A stretch of 64,000 nucleotides of DNA from an uncultured Chloroflexus sp. GTDB taxonomy: Bacteria; Chloroflexota; Chloroflexia; Chloroflexales; Chloroflexaceae. The number at the start of each line of letters is the position of its first letter. The stretch's first letter is position 1. The notes below the pieces were generated by a model that did not search any database, was not told the origin of the DNA, and saw only the letters and a list, made by a program, of their open reading frames with translations. Positions 25,709 to 34,635 of this stretch are shown here, one piece after another. Location of the stretch: positions 1 through 64,000 of the forward strand of contig NZ_CAKZNK010000095.1 of the NCBI RefSeq assembly GCF_937129525.1, written 5' to 3'. A program made the translations under genes and the position numbers.

Positions 25709-28372
25709 TCAGTTCACACTGCACACATTGCCATCGAGGCGTATGCGCAGATTCTGCTCGATTGTGGAGATAAATCCAACTCCCTGACCAGACGGCTCAA
25801 GCGTCACAATCATATCAGACTGGGTCGAGCTACCATTGAAGATCTGGCTGTACATCCGTGGGCCTGCCGTCGGCGGATCGAGCGGATGCCGGTAGAAGAG
25901 ATAGGCCTGCATCCGATACGTGCCGCGCGGAATCTCCTCAAAGGTATAGCGCACCCGACCATCAGTGCCGGCCACGATCGGCGCTCGATAAATGCTACCG
26001 GTCGTCACATCCTCCAGGATCACCTCGCCGACATTCGGGTAGCGCAGGCCGCCAACGGACTGGAAGTGATCGCCAGGAATAGTGGCGCGCCACTCGCCAT
26101 CGCTGCCGTTGATACACGGCCCACGCTCGACCTGCTCGTTAATTGCCAGCATGATCCGGTCAACGTTGTTCAAGCCATCAGGTCCGCGTTGTAGCGTCTC
26201 GGCAATATAGAAGTGACGCGGCGTTGAAGCAACTCCATCCCGCAAGCCAACTGTAGGCACCGAGGAAATCGTCAGCACATAGATGTCGGTTTGCACATCC
26301 TGGCGTGATTTGATGGCCTGCGCCTGCTGGATCATTTGCGTGAGCGGGCGATCAAAGGTCTTGTTGCCTGACGTGTAGAGGCCACCCACCTCAGTGGTCT
26401 GGCATTCCGCAGTGTCCAGTACCGCTCCCTCCAAAGCGCGACACCAGTGACCTTGCGGGTACGTGTTACTATTGCTCTGACCACCATTCAGAGTACTATT
26501 GCTCGTGTCGATGAAGTAGTTCGGCAACCCGTCGGTAACAAAGATGACTACTCGTCGATACGACCACTCACGGCCATTGTGAACTATCTTTGTTGGGGCG
26601 CGATCGAGTATCTCGCGAACCCGATAAAGCGCGCCGGCTGCGTTCGTTCCGCCCCAGGTCAGGTACGGATCGCCATTGGTGAAGAAGTCATTGCTTCCCC
26701 AAGTCCTGGGAGCGCGACCAGCGTCGTTCGTAGCTCTTACATTGTGAGCGCCAGCGGCGTGAATAACCCGCTTCAACTCCACCGGATCGCTGCTGAAACC
26801 GGTGTTCAGACTTGGATACTGGTACCCTTGCGGCATATCGTGGATAAACCAGACGATCTTCATCTGATCCGATGGCCGGGCGCTGTCATACCCTTCATTG
26901 CCGGGCATATTGGTCTGATCAACGAGCAGTTTCGTCGCCTCTTTCGCAACATAGATTCGACGCTCTTCGAGCGGTGTCCAGGCATATTGGGGAGAGCCAT
27001 TGCAGATCTGCTTGCCGCTTCTATCACGATCGACAGGCTCTCCATTCGGACCTGGCAGGCATTGGCGCGCCACCCCATTCACCCGACCCCGCCCAAGGAA
27101 GTCAGCGTTCATTGAACCGGTAACATCCAACACAACCACGTATTGCACCGGCAACCGCTCGCCCACATTAACCTGATATTCCGGCCACAGCTCGACACTA
27201 CCGGTCAGGCGCACCACGCTGGTATTTTCGGGTGGTGGCGGAGTGGCCGAGCAAGCGGTACCCTGCCGGTCAGGTTCGCCGAGGAAGATGAAATCCATGT
27301 AGTTGCGATTTCGCTCGCGGCCATATTCGGTCAGCACGAAGAGACCGAAGCGAACGACGCGATAGGCGGCATTAGATCCCTGTCCGACTGCCACGTCGTA
27401 GATAGGCAACACCATGCGGGTGCCGTTGGCAATATGCGCATCGAGCGCGCCGCGCACATCGGTGCTGTTGTTATAACCGGTGCTCCCGTAGATCCAGTCG
27501 CCGATATTCAACTCGCCGGGCCGTTCAGGATAATTTGACGGCTGAGGCAGATGGCTGGCCGGCCAGGGGGTCACCTCCATGAAACCGCGGGAGAGCGTTC
27601 CGGTGCCGGTGAGCGACATCGCCAGTTCCTGATTGCTGTTGGCGTTGGCGCCGCTCGCGCCGCGACCATCGAGCCAGCGCAGCCAGCCAAAGCCGCCTGG
27701 CGTTGCGCCATCAGCCGGATAGAGGCGCATTTTGGTATAACCCCTGTAAGTTCCGGTAGTAAGACGTTGCCAGTTATTATCTGGCTGACCATCGTTATCG
27801 GCGTCACCCGGATTGCGAAATTCGTTGCCGCTGATGTAGTCGTTGTTAACGCCAATCGGAAACACGCCATCAGTGGGCGGGCAAGTGCCGGCATAAGCGG
27901 TAGCCGCAATCGGCAGTTGATTCTGATTGACAACGCGGGCAAAGGTAGTGTCAACCATGCCTTCAAGGTTGACCTGGATGTACGCCGCGTTATCGGGAGC
28001 TACCGTGCCGTCGCGAGTAATGCGAGCGCCGCCCTCAAGCGGTTCGCCGCGGGCATTGAGGTAGAACGCTTCCAGTTCGATATTTGGATCGTTCTCGACA
28101 TCGATGCCGTTAGAGCGCAGCGAGTTGACAATCGCATTATAAATGACCGTGTTCGTCGTGCCAGCCGGACGGCGAAGGTATGTGTTCATCGCCGCGAGTG
28201 ACGCGGCGTTGGCAGCGGCGACAGCCCGTCGCTCCTCAGAAAAGGTGCGACCCACGTCTACCGATAAAGCCACCATCCCCATCAACACAACGATCATCAG
28301 GGCCAGCAAAGGGATGCTTTGACCCCGCGCTCGTCGTGGCGGGTTGTGATTAATGTTGCGACGCTTCGACAT
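25709..28372 (-). CDS. TadG-like protein with von Willebrand factor A domain
   Basis: An 887-residue exported protein. The N-terminus has a Tad/TadG-like segment: basic residues, then a single helix (SIPLLALMIVVLMGMVALSVDVGRTF style, about 19-42). A long region without clear homology follows, then a VWA domain from about 405 with a MIDAS-type DVTGSMN at Asp416 and VIFVTDGLPNYF. A C-terminal beta domain (about 780-887) resembles Cna-B or prealbumin-like folds. GGAGG lies 6 nt before the ATG at 28372. It lies between TadE genes and the Kelch gene, pointing to surface assembly. Confidence 0.85.
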   Translation of the reverse strand: MSKRRNINHNPPRRARGQSIPLLALMIVVLMGMVALSVDVGRTFSEERRAVAAANAASLAAMNTYLRRPAGTTNTVIYNAIVNSLRSNGIDVENDPNIELEAFYLNARGEPLEGGARITRDGTVAPDNAAYIQVNLEGMVDTTFARVVNQNQLPIAATAYAGTCPPTDGVFPIGVNNDYISGNEFRNPGDADNDGQPDNNWQRLTTGTYRGYTKMRLYPADGATPGGFGWLRWLDGRGASGANANSNQELAMSLTGTGTLSRGFMEVTPWPASHLPQPSNYPERPGELNIGDWIYGSTGYNNSTDVRGALDAHIANGTRMVLPIYDVAVGQGSNAAYRVVRFGLFVLTEYGRERNRNYMDFIFLGEPDRQGTACSATPPPPENTSVVRLTGSVELWPEYQVNVGERLPVQYVVVLDVTGSMNADFLGRGRVNGVARQCLPGPNGEPVDRDRSGKQICNGSPQYAWTPLEERRIYVAKEATKLLVDQTNMPGNEGYDSARPSDQMKIVWFIHDMPQGYQYPSLNTGFSSDPVELKRVIHAAGAHNVRATNDAGRAPRTWGSNDFFTNGDPYLTWGGTNAAGALYRVREILDRAPTKIVHNGREWSYRRVVIFVTDGLPNYFIDTSNSTLNGGQSNSNTYPQGHWCRALEGAVLDTAECQTTEVGGLYTSGNKTFDRPLTQMIQQAQAIKSRQDVQTDIYVLTISSVPTVGLRDGVASTPRHFYIAETLQRGPDGLNNVDRIMLAINEQVERGPCINGSDGEWRATIPGDHFQSVGGLRYPNVGEVILEDVTTGSIYRAPIVAGTDGRVRYTFEEIPRGTYRMQAYLFYRHPLDPPTAGPRMYSQIFNGSSTQSDMIVTLEPSGQGVGFISTIEQNLRIRLDGNVCSVN

Positions 28373-28444
28373 AGTTTTCCTCCGCTTTCTTGATCGGGTT
28401 GATGCTTCGATGATGACCAGCAGATAGCGAACCCTCATTCCTCG

Positions 28445-29038
28445 CTAACCAACAAACTGACTCCGGATAGGCATTGTGTGAGTCACGCGCAAAATGATCT
28501 CTCTTCCGAGCACCGGCGCAAATGGAAAGAACAGCCGATAGCGATAGCGAATGGTCACTCTGATCCAGCAGTTCTGACCAGCGTTGCGCATATCAACACG
28601 CGGCGTAGTCGTCGCGCACGTGCCACTCAAATTGGCCGGATTGGATCCTTTGGGATTTTCAATAATCACAAAACCATTCGGATTTGTTGGATTGTTTTTA
28701 TCAAAAATAAGAGACAATTGTAGCTGGTCATTGACACCATCATTATTTAAATCCATGAGATTAGCGACCCCAACCGGCTGGGTACCGCCAGCCGTTCGGA
28801 TTCGTCTGTAAATCTCTTCGTAATTGAGTCGAACCTCTGTCACCTGTCCACTGCTATTGGTCACAACTACCGGATAGCTGCCATATGTCGCTCCTTCCTG
28901 AGCCGCGGCTCGCAGCGCCTGCAGGGTAAAAAAGATCAGGCCAAGATCAACCGCCGCGGACAGCAACAGAAAGATGATGGTGGCAGTCAAAGCAAACTCA
29001 ACCAGGGCTTGTCCAACAGTTTTGCGACGACGCTTCAT
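28445..29038 (-). CDS. TadE-like pseudopilin (second copy)
   Basis: A 197-residue TadE-family protein. The prepilin-like N-terminus MKRRRKTVGQALVEFALTA is followed by one hydrophobic helix, with the key Glu after the likely processing site (GQALVEFALT). The remainder is a periplasmic or surface domain with cysteine pairs. TadE proteins are minor pseudopilins of Flp/Tad pili. GAGGAG lies 8 nt before the ATG. It is 23 bp downstream of another tadE-like gene and 72 bp upstream of the VWA gene. Confidence 0.88.
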   Translation of the reverse strand: MKRRRKTVGQALVEFALTATIIFLLLSAAVDLGLIFFTLQALRAAAQEGATYGSYPVVVTNSSGQVTEVRLNYEEIYRRIRTAGGTQPVGVANLMDLNNDGVNDQLQLSLIFDKNNPTNPNGFVIIENPKGSNPANLSGTCATTTPRVDMRNAGQNCWIRVTIRYRYRLFFPFAPVLGREIILRVTHTMPIRSQFVG

Positions 29039-29061
29039 CTGTCATCTCCTCTTTCATGCTT

Positions 29062-29634
29062 TCACTGGCCGGTCTGCATGTTCTGCCAGTCGGCGACATC
29101 GCGGGCGCAAGCCACGCCGCGTGGATTGTTTGGGTCAACGCCAAGGTTTTCAATCGAGCGGCGCTGAATGACGCGCAACGTGAAGTTGTTATCATCAAGA
29201 CCGATCAAATCGAAGAGCGGCGTGATCCCCCGGATTGGATAGTTGATCTCTATTTCAATCGGCCCGCGATCGCTGAGGTTGCGGGTACCCCCACCCCCTG
29301 GGTAACGAATAGTGACATAATCCTCGATGCGCCGTCCTTCATTTGCTGAACCATCAAACAGCACAATGTCAGAGCGAATCGCTTCCATAATCCCGCGCAC
29401 ACACGCATCGGCAGTAAAACCGGGATAGTTAGCGGGAGGATTGTTGCGCAATTGCAGCCAGGTTTCATGAGGCGGCAATTGAGCGGCTGCTTCAGCGCCG
29501 TTACGGGCTGCCTGCGAGACCATCGAGTAGGCAAAGATGATGTAGCCAAACTCGATGATGCCGAACAATACGATCAGCATAAACGGCAGCAGGAGAGCCA
29601 TCTCAACCATTGATTGTCCCTGTTTTACCTTCAT
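29062..29634 (-). CDS. TadE-like pseudopilin (first copy)
   Basis: A 190-residue TadE-family protein with prepilin-like MKVKQGQSMVEMALLLPF, one membrane helix to about residue 32 and a globular C-terminal part. TAGGAG precedes the ATG at 29634. It is the first gene of a four-gene minus-strand operon (TadE, TadE, VWA-TadG, Kelch). No TadA ATPase, CpaB, TadB/C or prepilin peptidase is in the window. Confidence 0.88.
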   Translation of the reverse strand: MKVKQGQSMVEMALLLPFMLIVLFGIIEFGYIIFAYSMVSQAARNGAEAAAQLPPHETWLQLRNNPPANYPGFTADACVRGIMEAIRSDIVLFDGSANEGRRIEDYVTIRYPGGGGTRNLSDRGPIEIEINYPIRGITPLFDLIGLDDNNFTLRVIQRRSIENLGVDPNNPRGVACARDVADWQNMQTGQ

Positions 29635-29672
29635 GGCGCGCGCTCCTACTCAAGACATTTGCTCTGGTTATC

Positions 29673-29678
29673 AGTATA
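29673..29678 (-). promoter_or_regulatory. Candidate -10 of the Tad-like operon
   Basis: TATACT on the minus strand, 39 bp before the first TadE start codon. No convincing -35 is seen at the right distance. Confidence 0.35.
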
Positions 29679-29688
29679 TGACGACAGG

Positions 29689-29725
29689 GCCGGTGGTAGA
29701 ATAGTCCGAAGGTACCGGCTTTTTT
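29689..29725 (+). terminator. Plus-strand terminator-like element
   Basis: GCCGGT (29689-29694) pairs with ACCGGC (29714-29719), followed directly by TTTTTT. No plus-strand gene lies upstream, so it would act only on antisense transcripts; it may be chance. Confidence 0.3.
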
Positions 29726-29739
29726 GACGCTAGCGAGCA

Positions 29740-29774
29740 TTAAAACAGCGAAACAGGCGCCGGTTCACGCCTGT
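29740..29774 (-). terminator. Intrinsic terminator of the esterase gene
   Basis: ACAGGCG/CGCCTGT (29753-29774) forms a hairpin 28 bp after the esterase stop; on the minus strand TTCGCTGTTTTAAT follows. Confidence 0.7.
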
Positions 29775-29802
29775 CTCGGCCATCTGGCGGTCGGTCGTTG
29801 AC

Positions 29803-30519
29803 TCAATCGTGACCGCCAATATATTGCACGATCATGCGCTGCCAGTAGGGCCAATCATGGCACCAGCCGTCCCAAATCCGTAGAGCGTTGCCGATTCCTT
29901 TCGCCCAGAGCTGACTGGAGAGCAATTCGTTCGACCACGCCGCTGGATCGTCGCGCCCGGTAACCAGGATAATATCGGTTTCTCGCAGACGATCGATCGT
30001 CCAGGGATCGTTGAGATTTGGCACGAAGTCAACCGGATTGTGAAAGTAGACCCCTTGCGTGTAGTTAGTAAAGAACCGCTTGAGATCGTACAATCCCGAC
30101 AACCCGATCACGCGCCGCACCAGACCAGGATGACGCAGAGTGAAGATCACCGCTTCACTGGCTCCAAACGAGCACCCGGTCGCAATCAGAAATGGATTGG
30201 AATTGAGATGACGTATCAATGGCAACACCTCGGTCAGTAGATAGTGTTCGTACTGTTCTTCACGCCAGATCCGGGCATCTGTGTCGGCAGTGTAGTTGTA
30301 CCAGCTCTCGCTGTTAACGCTATCGACACAGATGAGCTGGATCCAGCCTTGCTCTAGGTGATGCCCCAATGCGGCGACCATCCCCCGATCCTCGTATTCA
30401 TAAAACCGACCGTGTGAAGTGGGGAAAACGAGTACCGGCGCGCCGGCATGGCCGAATATGAGCAGTTCCATCGTTCGATTAAGGGCAGGGCTGTGCCATG
30501 AGTGATATTGACGTTGCAT
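29803..30519 (-). CDS. Esterase-family alpha/beta hydrolase
   Basis: A 238-residue protein of the COG4947-type esterase family. The nucleophile elbow is ATGCSFGASEA, where the Ser of GCSFGA is the predicted nucleophile; an acidic residue in LVTGRDDPA and a histidine in WDGWCHDWPYW complete a plausible triad. There is no signal peptide. The substrate is unknown. The upstream region holds no strong ribosome binding site. It is transcribed alone, ending at a terminator before the Tad-like operon. Confidence 0.82.
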   Translation of the reverse strand: MQRQYHSWHSPALNRTMELLIFGHAGAPVLVFPTSHGRFYEYEDRGMVAALGHHLEQGWIQLICVDSVNSESWYNYTADTDARIWREEQYEHYLLTEVLPLIRHLNSNPFLIATGCSFGASEAVIFTLRHPGLVRRVIGLSGLYDLKRFFTNYTQGVYFHNPVDFVPNLNDPWTIDRLRETDIILVTGRDDPAAWSNELLSSQLWAKGIGNALRIWDGWCHDWPYWQRMIVQYIGGHD

Positions 30520-30576
30520 AATCTACAGGCCACGAAGTTTACATTTGCGAGTGACAATAAGCAAAATGATAGTCCG

Positions 30577-30602
30577 GGCTGGCGTGGCTGTCAACGCCAG
30601 CC
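30577..30602 (+). promoter_or_regulatory. Leader hairpin abutting the MFS ribosome binding site
   Basis: GGCTGGCGT/ACGCCAGCC (9-bp perfect stem, 8-nt loop, extendable by CC/GG with one bulge) ends immediately before GAAAGG, the ribosome binding site of the MFS gene. Confidence 0.4.
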
Positions 30603-30618
30603 GGAAAGGTAGTAGTGC

Positions 30619-31812
30619 ATGACCTCACTGACTGCAACCGGCCTGCGCGAACTCACCTGGTCACAAATCGTTGCGCTCATCTGGGGCCGCTGGCTGATGA
30701 GTCTCGCCTTCCGGATTGTCTACCCATTGCTGGCGTTTCTTGCCGCCGGTTTCACTATCGATCTCAGCGCTGCCAGTCTGTTGATCACAGTGCAGGTGGC
30801 AGCATCGTTACTCAGTCCACTCGGTGGCGCGCTCAGCGACCGGTTCGGCGATCGTGTAACGCTCATCTGGAGCAGTGCTATTTTCACGCTCGGCGCCACC
30901 ATCTGCGCGTTCAGCAACGCCTTCATTCCCTTTATGATCGGCTATGCCGTGATCGGGCTGGCAATTGCGCTGGGGATGCCGGCATTGCAGAGCTATGTAA
31001 GCGCGCGTAGCCGATACGAACGTCGGGCCAGAATGCTTGGCGCACTGGAATTGAGCTGGGCATTGTCAGCGCTGATCGGCGTGCCGCTGGCAACGGCGAT
31101 CGCTGAGCGATTTGGAATCGGCGCTGTATTTGGCAGCCTGGCGCTTGCCGGCGCATCTATGATTGGATTGTATGCTATACTGCCTGTTGATCCTCCCGCA
31201 CTCGCTCCATCGCACCCGGCTGGATCATCGACATCCGCAGCCAACACCATGGCAGTGTTGCGCCAACCAACAGTCGTGGCCGCGCTAGGGTTTATCTTGA
31301 TACAACTGGCCGCAGTTGAGCTGATTTTCGTGAGCTACGCCGGTTGGCTGAGCAGCGTATTCGGGGCGACCACCACCCAATTAGGTCTGGTCTTTGCTCT
31401 TTTGGGATTGGTTGAACTGATCGGTTCACTGACTGCTACCCTCTTCACCGATCGGATCGGCAAACGGCGCGCGGTATTAGCTGGTTTTGCGCTGGTAGGG
31501 ATCTGGCTGTTACTCTTGCCCTTGAGCGGTTCGTGGCCGGTCTTTCTCGCAGTGCTGCTGGCTTTTGATCTGTGTTTCGAGTTTGCGATTGTCTCAGCCT
31601 TTCCCCTCTTCAGCGGTCTCAGCGCCAGGGGACGCGGCGCGATCCTGGCGATGATGACGGCGTGCATCGGTGGTGGACGTATTCTCGGTTCGCTGGCCGG
31701 GCCATGGATAACGGCCACTGCCGGCTATACGCTGAATAGCATGCTGGCTGGCGGTCTGGTCTTGCTCGGCGTCGGATTGGGTGTATGGATGATACGCGAA
31801 GGGCGGGTTTGA
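30619..31812 (+). CDS. Major facilitator superfamily transporter
   Basis: A 397-residue permease with 12 predicted helices. The loop 2-3 motif GGALSDRFGDRVTL matches the MFS motif A (GxLaDrxGrkxxl). There is a matching TDRIGKRRAVL loop in the second half. This pattern is typical of drug or sugar efflux MFS proteins, but the substrate cannot be assigned. AAAGG is upstream, next to a leader hairpin. The gene is divergent from the esterase and upstream of a redox protein gene. Confidence 0.88.
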   Translation: MTSLTATGLRELTWSQIVALIWGRWLMSLAFRIVYPLLAFLAAGFTIDLSAASLLITVQVAASLLSPLGGALSDRFGDRVTLIWSSAIFTLGATICAFSNAFIPFMIGYAVIGLAIALGMPALQSYVSARSRYERRARMLGALELSWALSALIGVPLATAIAERFGIGAVFGSLALAGASMIGLYAILPVDPPALAPSHPAGSSTSAANTMAVLRQPTVVAALGFILIQLAAVELIFVSYAGWLSSVFGATTTQLGLVFALLGLVELIGSLTATLFTDRIGKRRAVLAGFALVGIWLLLLPLSGSWPVFLAVLLAFDLCFEFAIVSAFPLFSGLSARGRGAILAMMTACIGGGRILGSLAGPWITATAGYTLNSMLAGGLVLLGVGLGVWMIREGRV

Positions 31813-31903
31813 AGCAAGGGGATCGCGCGGTGTAACCAGCTTCGCGCCAGTTGCATCGTATTGGTAGCAATAACAAACGTTGCCACGAGAAAGGAAGCCA
31901 ACT

Positions 31904-32566
31904 ATGGCCTTGATGCAGGAAAAAGATCGCAAAGCGGTAACGGAAGCCTTCGCTGGATTGCAGCGCCCGGTCGAGATCGTGTTATTTACCTCGGCAGAGA
32001 GCGGTGAATACAGTGAAGTTACCCATGAACTGCTCCAGGAGGTGGTGGCGCTTAACCCGCTGTTGCGTCTGAACGTGTACGATCTGGAGAGCGATGGCGC
32101 ATACGCCGCAGAACTGGGAGTTGACAAAGCGCCCGGAATCGTCTTCTTGATCGGTGAAGAGCGACAAAATCACGGGTTGCGCTTTGCCGGTTTGCCCAGC
32201 GGCTACGAATTTGCTTCGTTGATCGAGGCGATCCGGCTGGCTGGCGGCGCCGCGCAACCCGATTTGCAACCGGCAACGCTGGCGTTGCTCGAGACGATCA
32301 AGGCGCCGATGCACTTGCAGGTGTTTGTGACTCCAACCTGCCCCTATTGCCCGCGAGCCGTCGTTATGGCGTACCGGCTGGCTCTTGCCAACCCGTATAT
32401 CACCGCTGAGGGGATTGAAGTGACCGAATTTCCCGAACTCGGTGATCGCTATGCAGTAATGGGTGTGCCAAAGACAGTGATTGACGATCTGGTGCATATC
32501 GAAGGGGCAGTGCCGGAAGGGATGATGGTCAACAAGCTGCGTGAGGCAATTGTCGCTGCGGCGTGA
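31904..32566 (+). CDS. Protein disulfide oxidoreductase (tandem thioredoxin fold) with one active site
   Basis: A 220-residue protein of two thioredoxin-like halves, matching the glutaredoxin-like PDO of thermophiles. The C-terminal unit keeps the CPYC site (Cys146, Cys149) and its cis-proline in MGVPKTV. In the N-terminal unit the usual CxxC is replaced by GEYS (about 34-37), so only one redox centre remains. It probably catalyses cytoplasmic disulfide exchange. AAAGGA precedes the ATG at 31904; an upstream start at 31880 is unsupported. Confidence 0.85.
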   Translation: MALMQEKDRKAVTEAFAGLQRPVEIVLFTSAESGEYSEVTHELLQEVVALNPLLRLNVYDLESDGAYAAELGVDKAPGIVFLIGEERQNHGLRFAGLPSGYEFASLIEAIRLAGGAAQPDLQPATLALLETIKAPMHLQVFVTPTCPYCPRAVVMAYRLALANPYITAEGIEVTEFPELGDRYAVMGVPKTVIDDLVHIEGAVPEGMMVNKLREAIVAAA

Positions 32567-32646
32567 TAGTCAATGGCTTGAGCAACTCTTGCCGGTTGTC
32601 TGATAGCGGCAGCGCGCCACGCAGATCCAGCCCGCCATCGCAGGTA

Positions 32647-32655
32647 TGTTATACT
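32647..32655 (+). promoter_or_regulatory. Extended -10 promoter of the ECF sigma gene
   Basis: TGTTATACT: a TGn extension directly before TATACT, 35 bp upstream of the GTG. No good -35 is seen. Confidence 0.45.
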
Positions 32656-32690
32656 AAACAGTACCAGCATGGCTGCGATGGAGGAACACT

Positions 32691-33326
32691 GTGCCGGGAC
32701 CAATTATCGACCTTTCGCTGTACGATGACGAGCAAGCGTTGCTTGACGGGTTGCGTCGCGGTGACCCTGACGCCTGCACCTGCTTCGTGAAACGCTTTGC
32801 GCCTTTAGTCTATGCGCGGGCGCTGCGTTTGCTCGGCGATGCAGACGACGCCGAAAATGTATTGCAGACCACATTTATCAAAGCGTGCGCCGCGCTGTCT
32901 GAATATACCGGAGCCGGTAGCCTGAAGAGCTGGCTCTACCGGATTGCTTCAAATGAAGGATTGATGCTCTTGCGGCAAAAGCGACCACAGGTTGGCCTGG
33001 ATGCCGCCGGTGAGCTGACGCCGGACGAAACAGATCTTCATTTCAACATTCCATGGGCGCTTGATCCGGCGCGGAGCGTTCTCGAAGGGGAATTGCGGCG
33101 CGAAATTGCCCGCGCAATTGCCGAATTGCCCGATGGATTGCGGGAAGTGGTGGTCTTGCGCGATATTGAACAATTGAGCACCGAAGAGACAGCCGAGCGG
33201 CTGGGTATCAGCGCTGGCGCGGTCAAGGTGCGCCTCCACCGCGCTCGTTTGCGGTTACGCGAAGCGTTGGCACGGTATCTCGAAACTGTCAGCGAGACCA
33301 CATCCCAAAGGGATAACAGCGCCTGA
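32691..33326 (+). CDS. ECF-type RNA polymerase sigma factor
   Basis: A 211-residue group 4 sigma factor. Region 2 (about 30-95) has LLGDADDAENVLQTTFIKAC and the SLKSWLYRIASNEGL segment. Region 4 (about 145-200) has REVVVLRDIEQLSTEETAERLGISAGAVKVRLHRAR, a clear helix-turn-helix. The start is GTG at 32691 with GGAGGAACACT before it. It is followed 23 bp later by a zinc anti-sigma factor gene, its likely partner. The target regulon is unknown. Confidence 0.9.
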   Translation: MPGPIIDLSLYDDEQALLDGLRRGDPDACTCFVKRFAPLVYARALRLLGDADDAENVLQTTFIKACAALSEYTGAGSLKSWLYRIASNEGLMLLRQKRPQVGLDAAGELTPDETDLHFNIPWALDPARSVLEGELRREIARAIAELPDGLREVVVLRDIEQLSTEETAERLGISAGAVKVRLHRARLRLREALARYLETVSETTSQRDNSA

Positions 33327-33349
33327 CCCTGGCGCGGCTGAGGAATCTC

Positions 33350-33613
33350 ATGGAATCGCATGCGCATCATCACTGTCTTGACCTCATTGATCGCCTGAAC
33401 GAGTATCTTGATGGCGAGCTGAATGCAGATTCTTGCGCCGAGCTAGAAGCGCACTTGCGCGCCTGTCCGGAATGTCAGGAATTGCTGCTGTCGTTGCAAC
33501 AGACGGTGGATCTGCTCCACCATCTCGACGATGAGCCGCTGCCACTGCCGCCGGCGCTAGAGGATCGTCTCGCGCGCCAGTTGCAACAACGACTGGCGAC
33601 CAAATCGCACTAA
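33350..33613 (+). CDS. Soluble zinc-finger anti-sigma factor
   Basis: An 87-residue zf-HC2/ZAS-domain protein. The signature is His in the N-terminal HHHC cluster and HLRACPEC (HxxxCxxC), which binds zinc and holds the cognate sigma factor. There is no membrane helix, so it would act as a cytoplasmic, possibly redox-sensing, anti-sigma. The last four bases overlap the convergent LysR gene. Confidence 0.88.
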   Translation: MESHAHHHCLDLIDRLNEYLDGELNADSCAELEAHLRACPECQELLLSLQQTVDLLHHLDDEPLPLPPALEDRLARQLQQRLATKSH

Positions 33614-34506
33614 CGGCCATAATGAGCGGTCAGTAACTGGCGAAACGCATACGCAACCGGCGACAACGGTCGCGCTGCGCGCCAGAGCAAGCGTAGCGTG
33701 CGCCGCAACAGGCGGCCCTTAATAGCAATCGGATGCAGCGCCCCTACCTCTTGTTCGGCAGAGATGGTATACAAGGGCAAAATGGTCAGACCGGTTCCGA
33801 TCATCACCATCCGTTTGATCGACTCAAGATTATCAAGCTCGGCAATGACGCGCGGAGTCAACGATTGTTCGCGCAATGCCTGATCGAGCCACGAGCGGGT
33901 CTGACTATTCGATTGACGCATAACCATTGGCTGGCCGGCCAGCTCGCTTAATGCAACCTCATCCCTGCCCCACCATGGATGACGGCGACCAACGATGACA
34001 TACTGGTCGAACTCACGCAACGGTTGTTGCTGAATATCAGAGGCAGTGCTTTCTAGCTCTCCTTCAATTGCACCTAGATCAAGAGCGCCGCTGCGCAACT
34101 CGTTGACAATCGCCGGCGTAGTGCCGGTCTGCACGCTGACGGCGAGATTCGGGTACCGCTGGCCAAACATCTGTACCCATTCGGGCAAAAGATAAGCGCT
34201 AACGCCGGGTGTAACCCCGATCAGCAACTGACCGGCCCGCAGACCGGCCACATCGGTCACGGCCAGCTCCGCTTCCGCGACGAGGCGAAAGATACCCTCG
34301 CAGTATGCCAGCAAGCGCTGCCCGGCAGGAGTCAGTTCGACGCCGCGTCGGCCCCGCACAAACAGCTCGGTACCCAACGACTCTTCTAACGCGCGAATAT
34401 GCTGGCTTACGCCTGATTGAGTCATGTGCAACTGCTCAGCAGCTTTGCTAAGGCTGCCTGCCGCAACCACCCGAGTGAAGATATCGAGCTTGTACAGATC
34501 GAGCAT
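33610..34506 (-). CDS. LysR-type transcriptional regulator
   Basis: A 298-residue LTTR. The winged helix-turn-helix is at about 1-64 (FTRVVAAGSLSKAAEQLHMTQSGVSQHIRALEESLG), with a periplasmic-binding-like effector domain from about 90. AGGAG precedes the ATG at 34506; the in-frame ATG at 34575 is rejected for lack of one. It is divergent from the sulfide-oxidation genes. A T-N11-A dyad at 34636-34652 suggests it controls itself and that operon. The effector could be a sulfur compound (inference). Confidence 0.9.
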   Translation of the reverse strand: MLDLYKLDIFTRVVAAGSLSKAAEQLHMTQSGVSQHIRALEESLGTELFVRGRRGVELTPAGQRLLAYCEGIFRLVAEAELAVTDVAGLRAGQLLIGVTPGVSAYLLPEWVQMFGQRYPNLAVSVQTGTTPAIVNELRSGALDLGAIEGELESTASDIQQQPLREFDQYVIVGRRHPWWGRDEVALSELAGQPMVMRQSNSQTRSWLDQALREQSLTPRVIAELDNLESIKRMVMIGTGLTILPLYTISAEQEVGALHPIAIKGRLLRRTLRLLWRAARPLSPVAYAFRQLLTAHYGR

Positions 34507-34635
34507 CGTTGCTCTCCTGACGCCCAGGCGCATATCTCGCGACGCGGAAGCGCCATTCCACGGCGTCATCAACACGCAAAAACCACCAGCTTACCCCGCG
34601 AACAGGCCATCTATTCCATATTGTAATAACCGACC

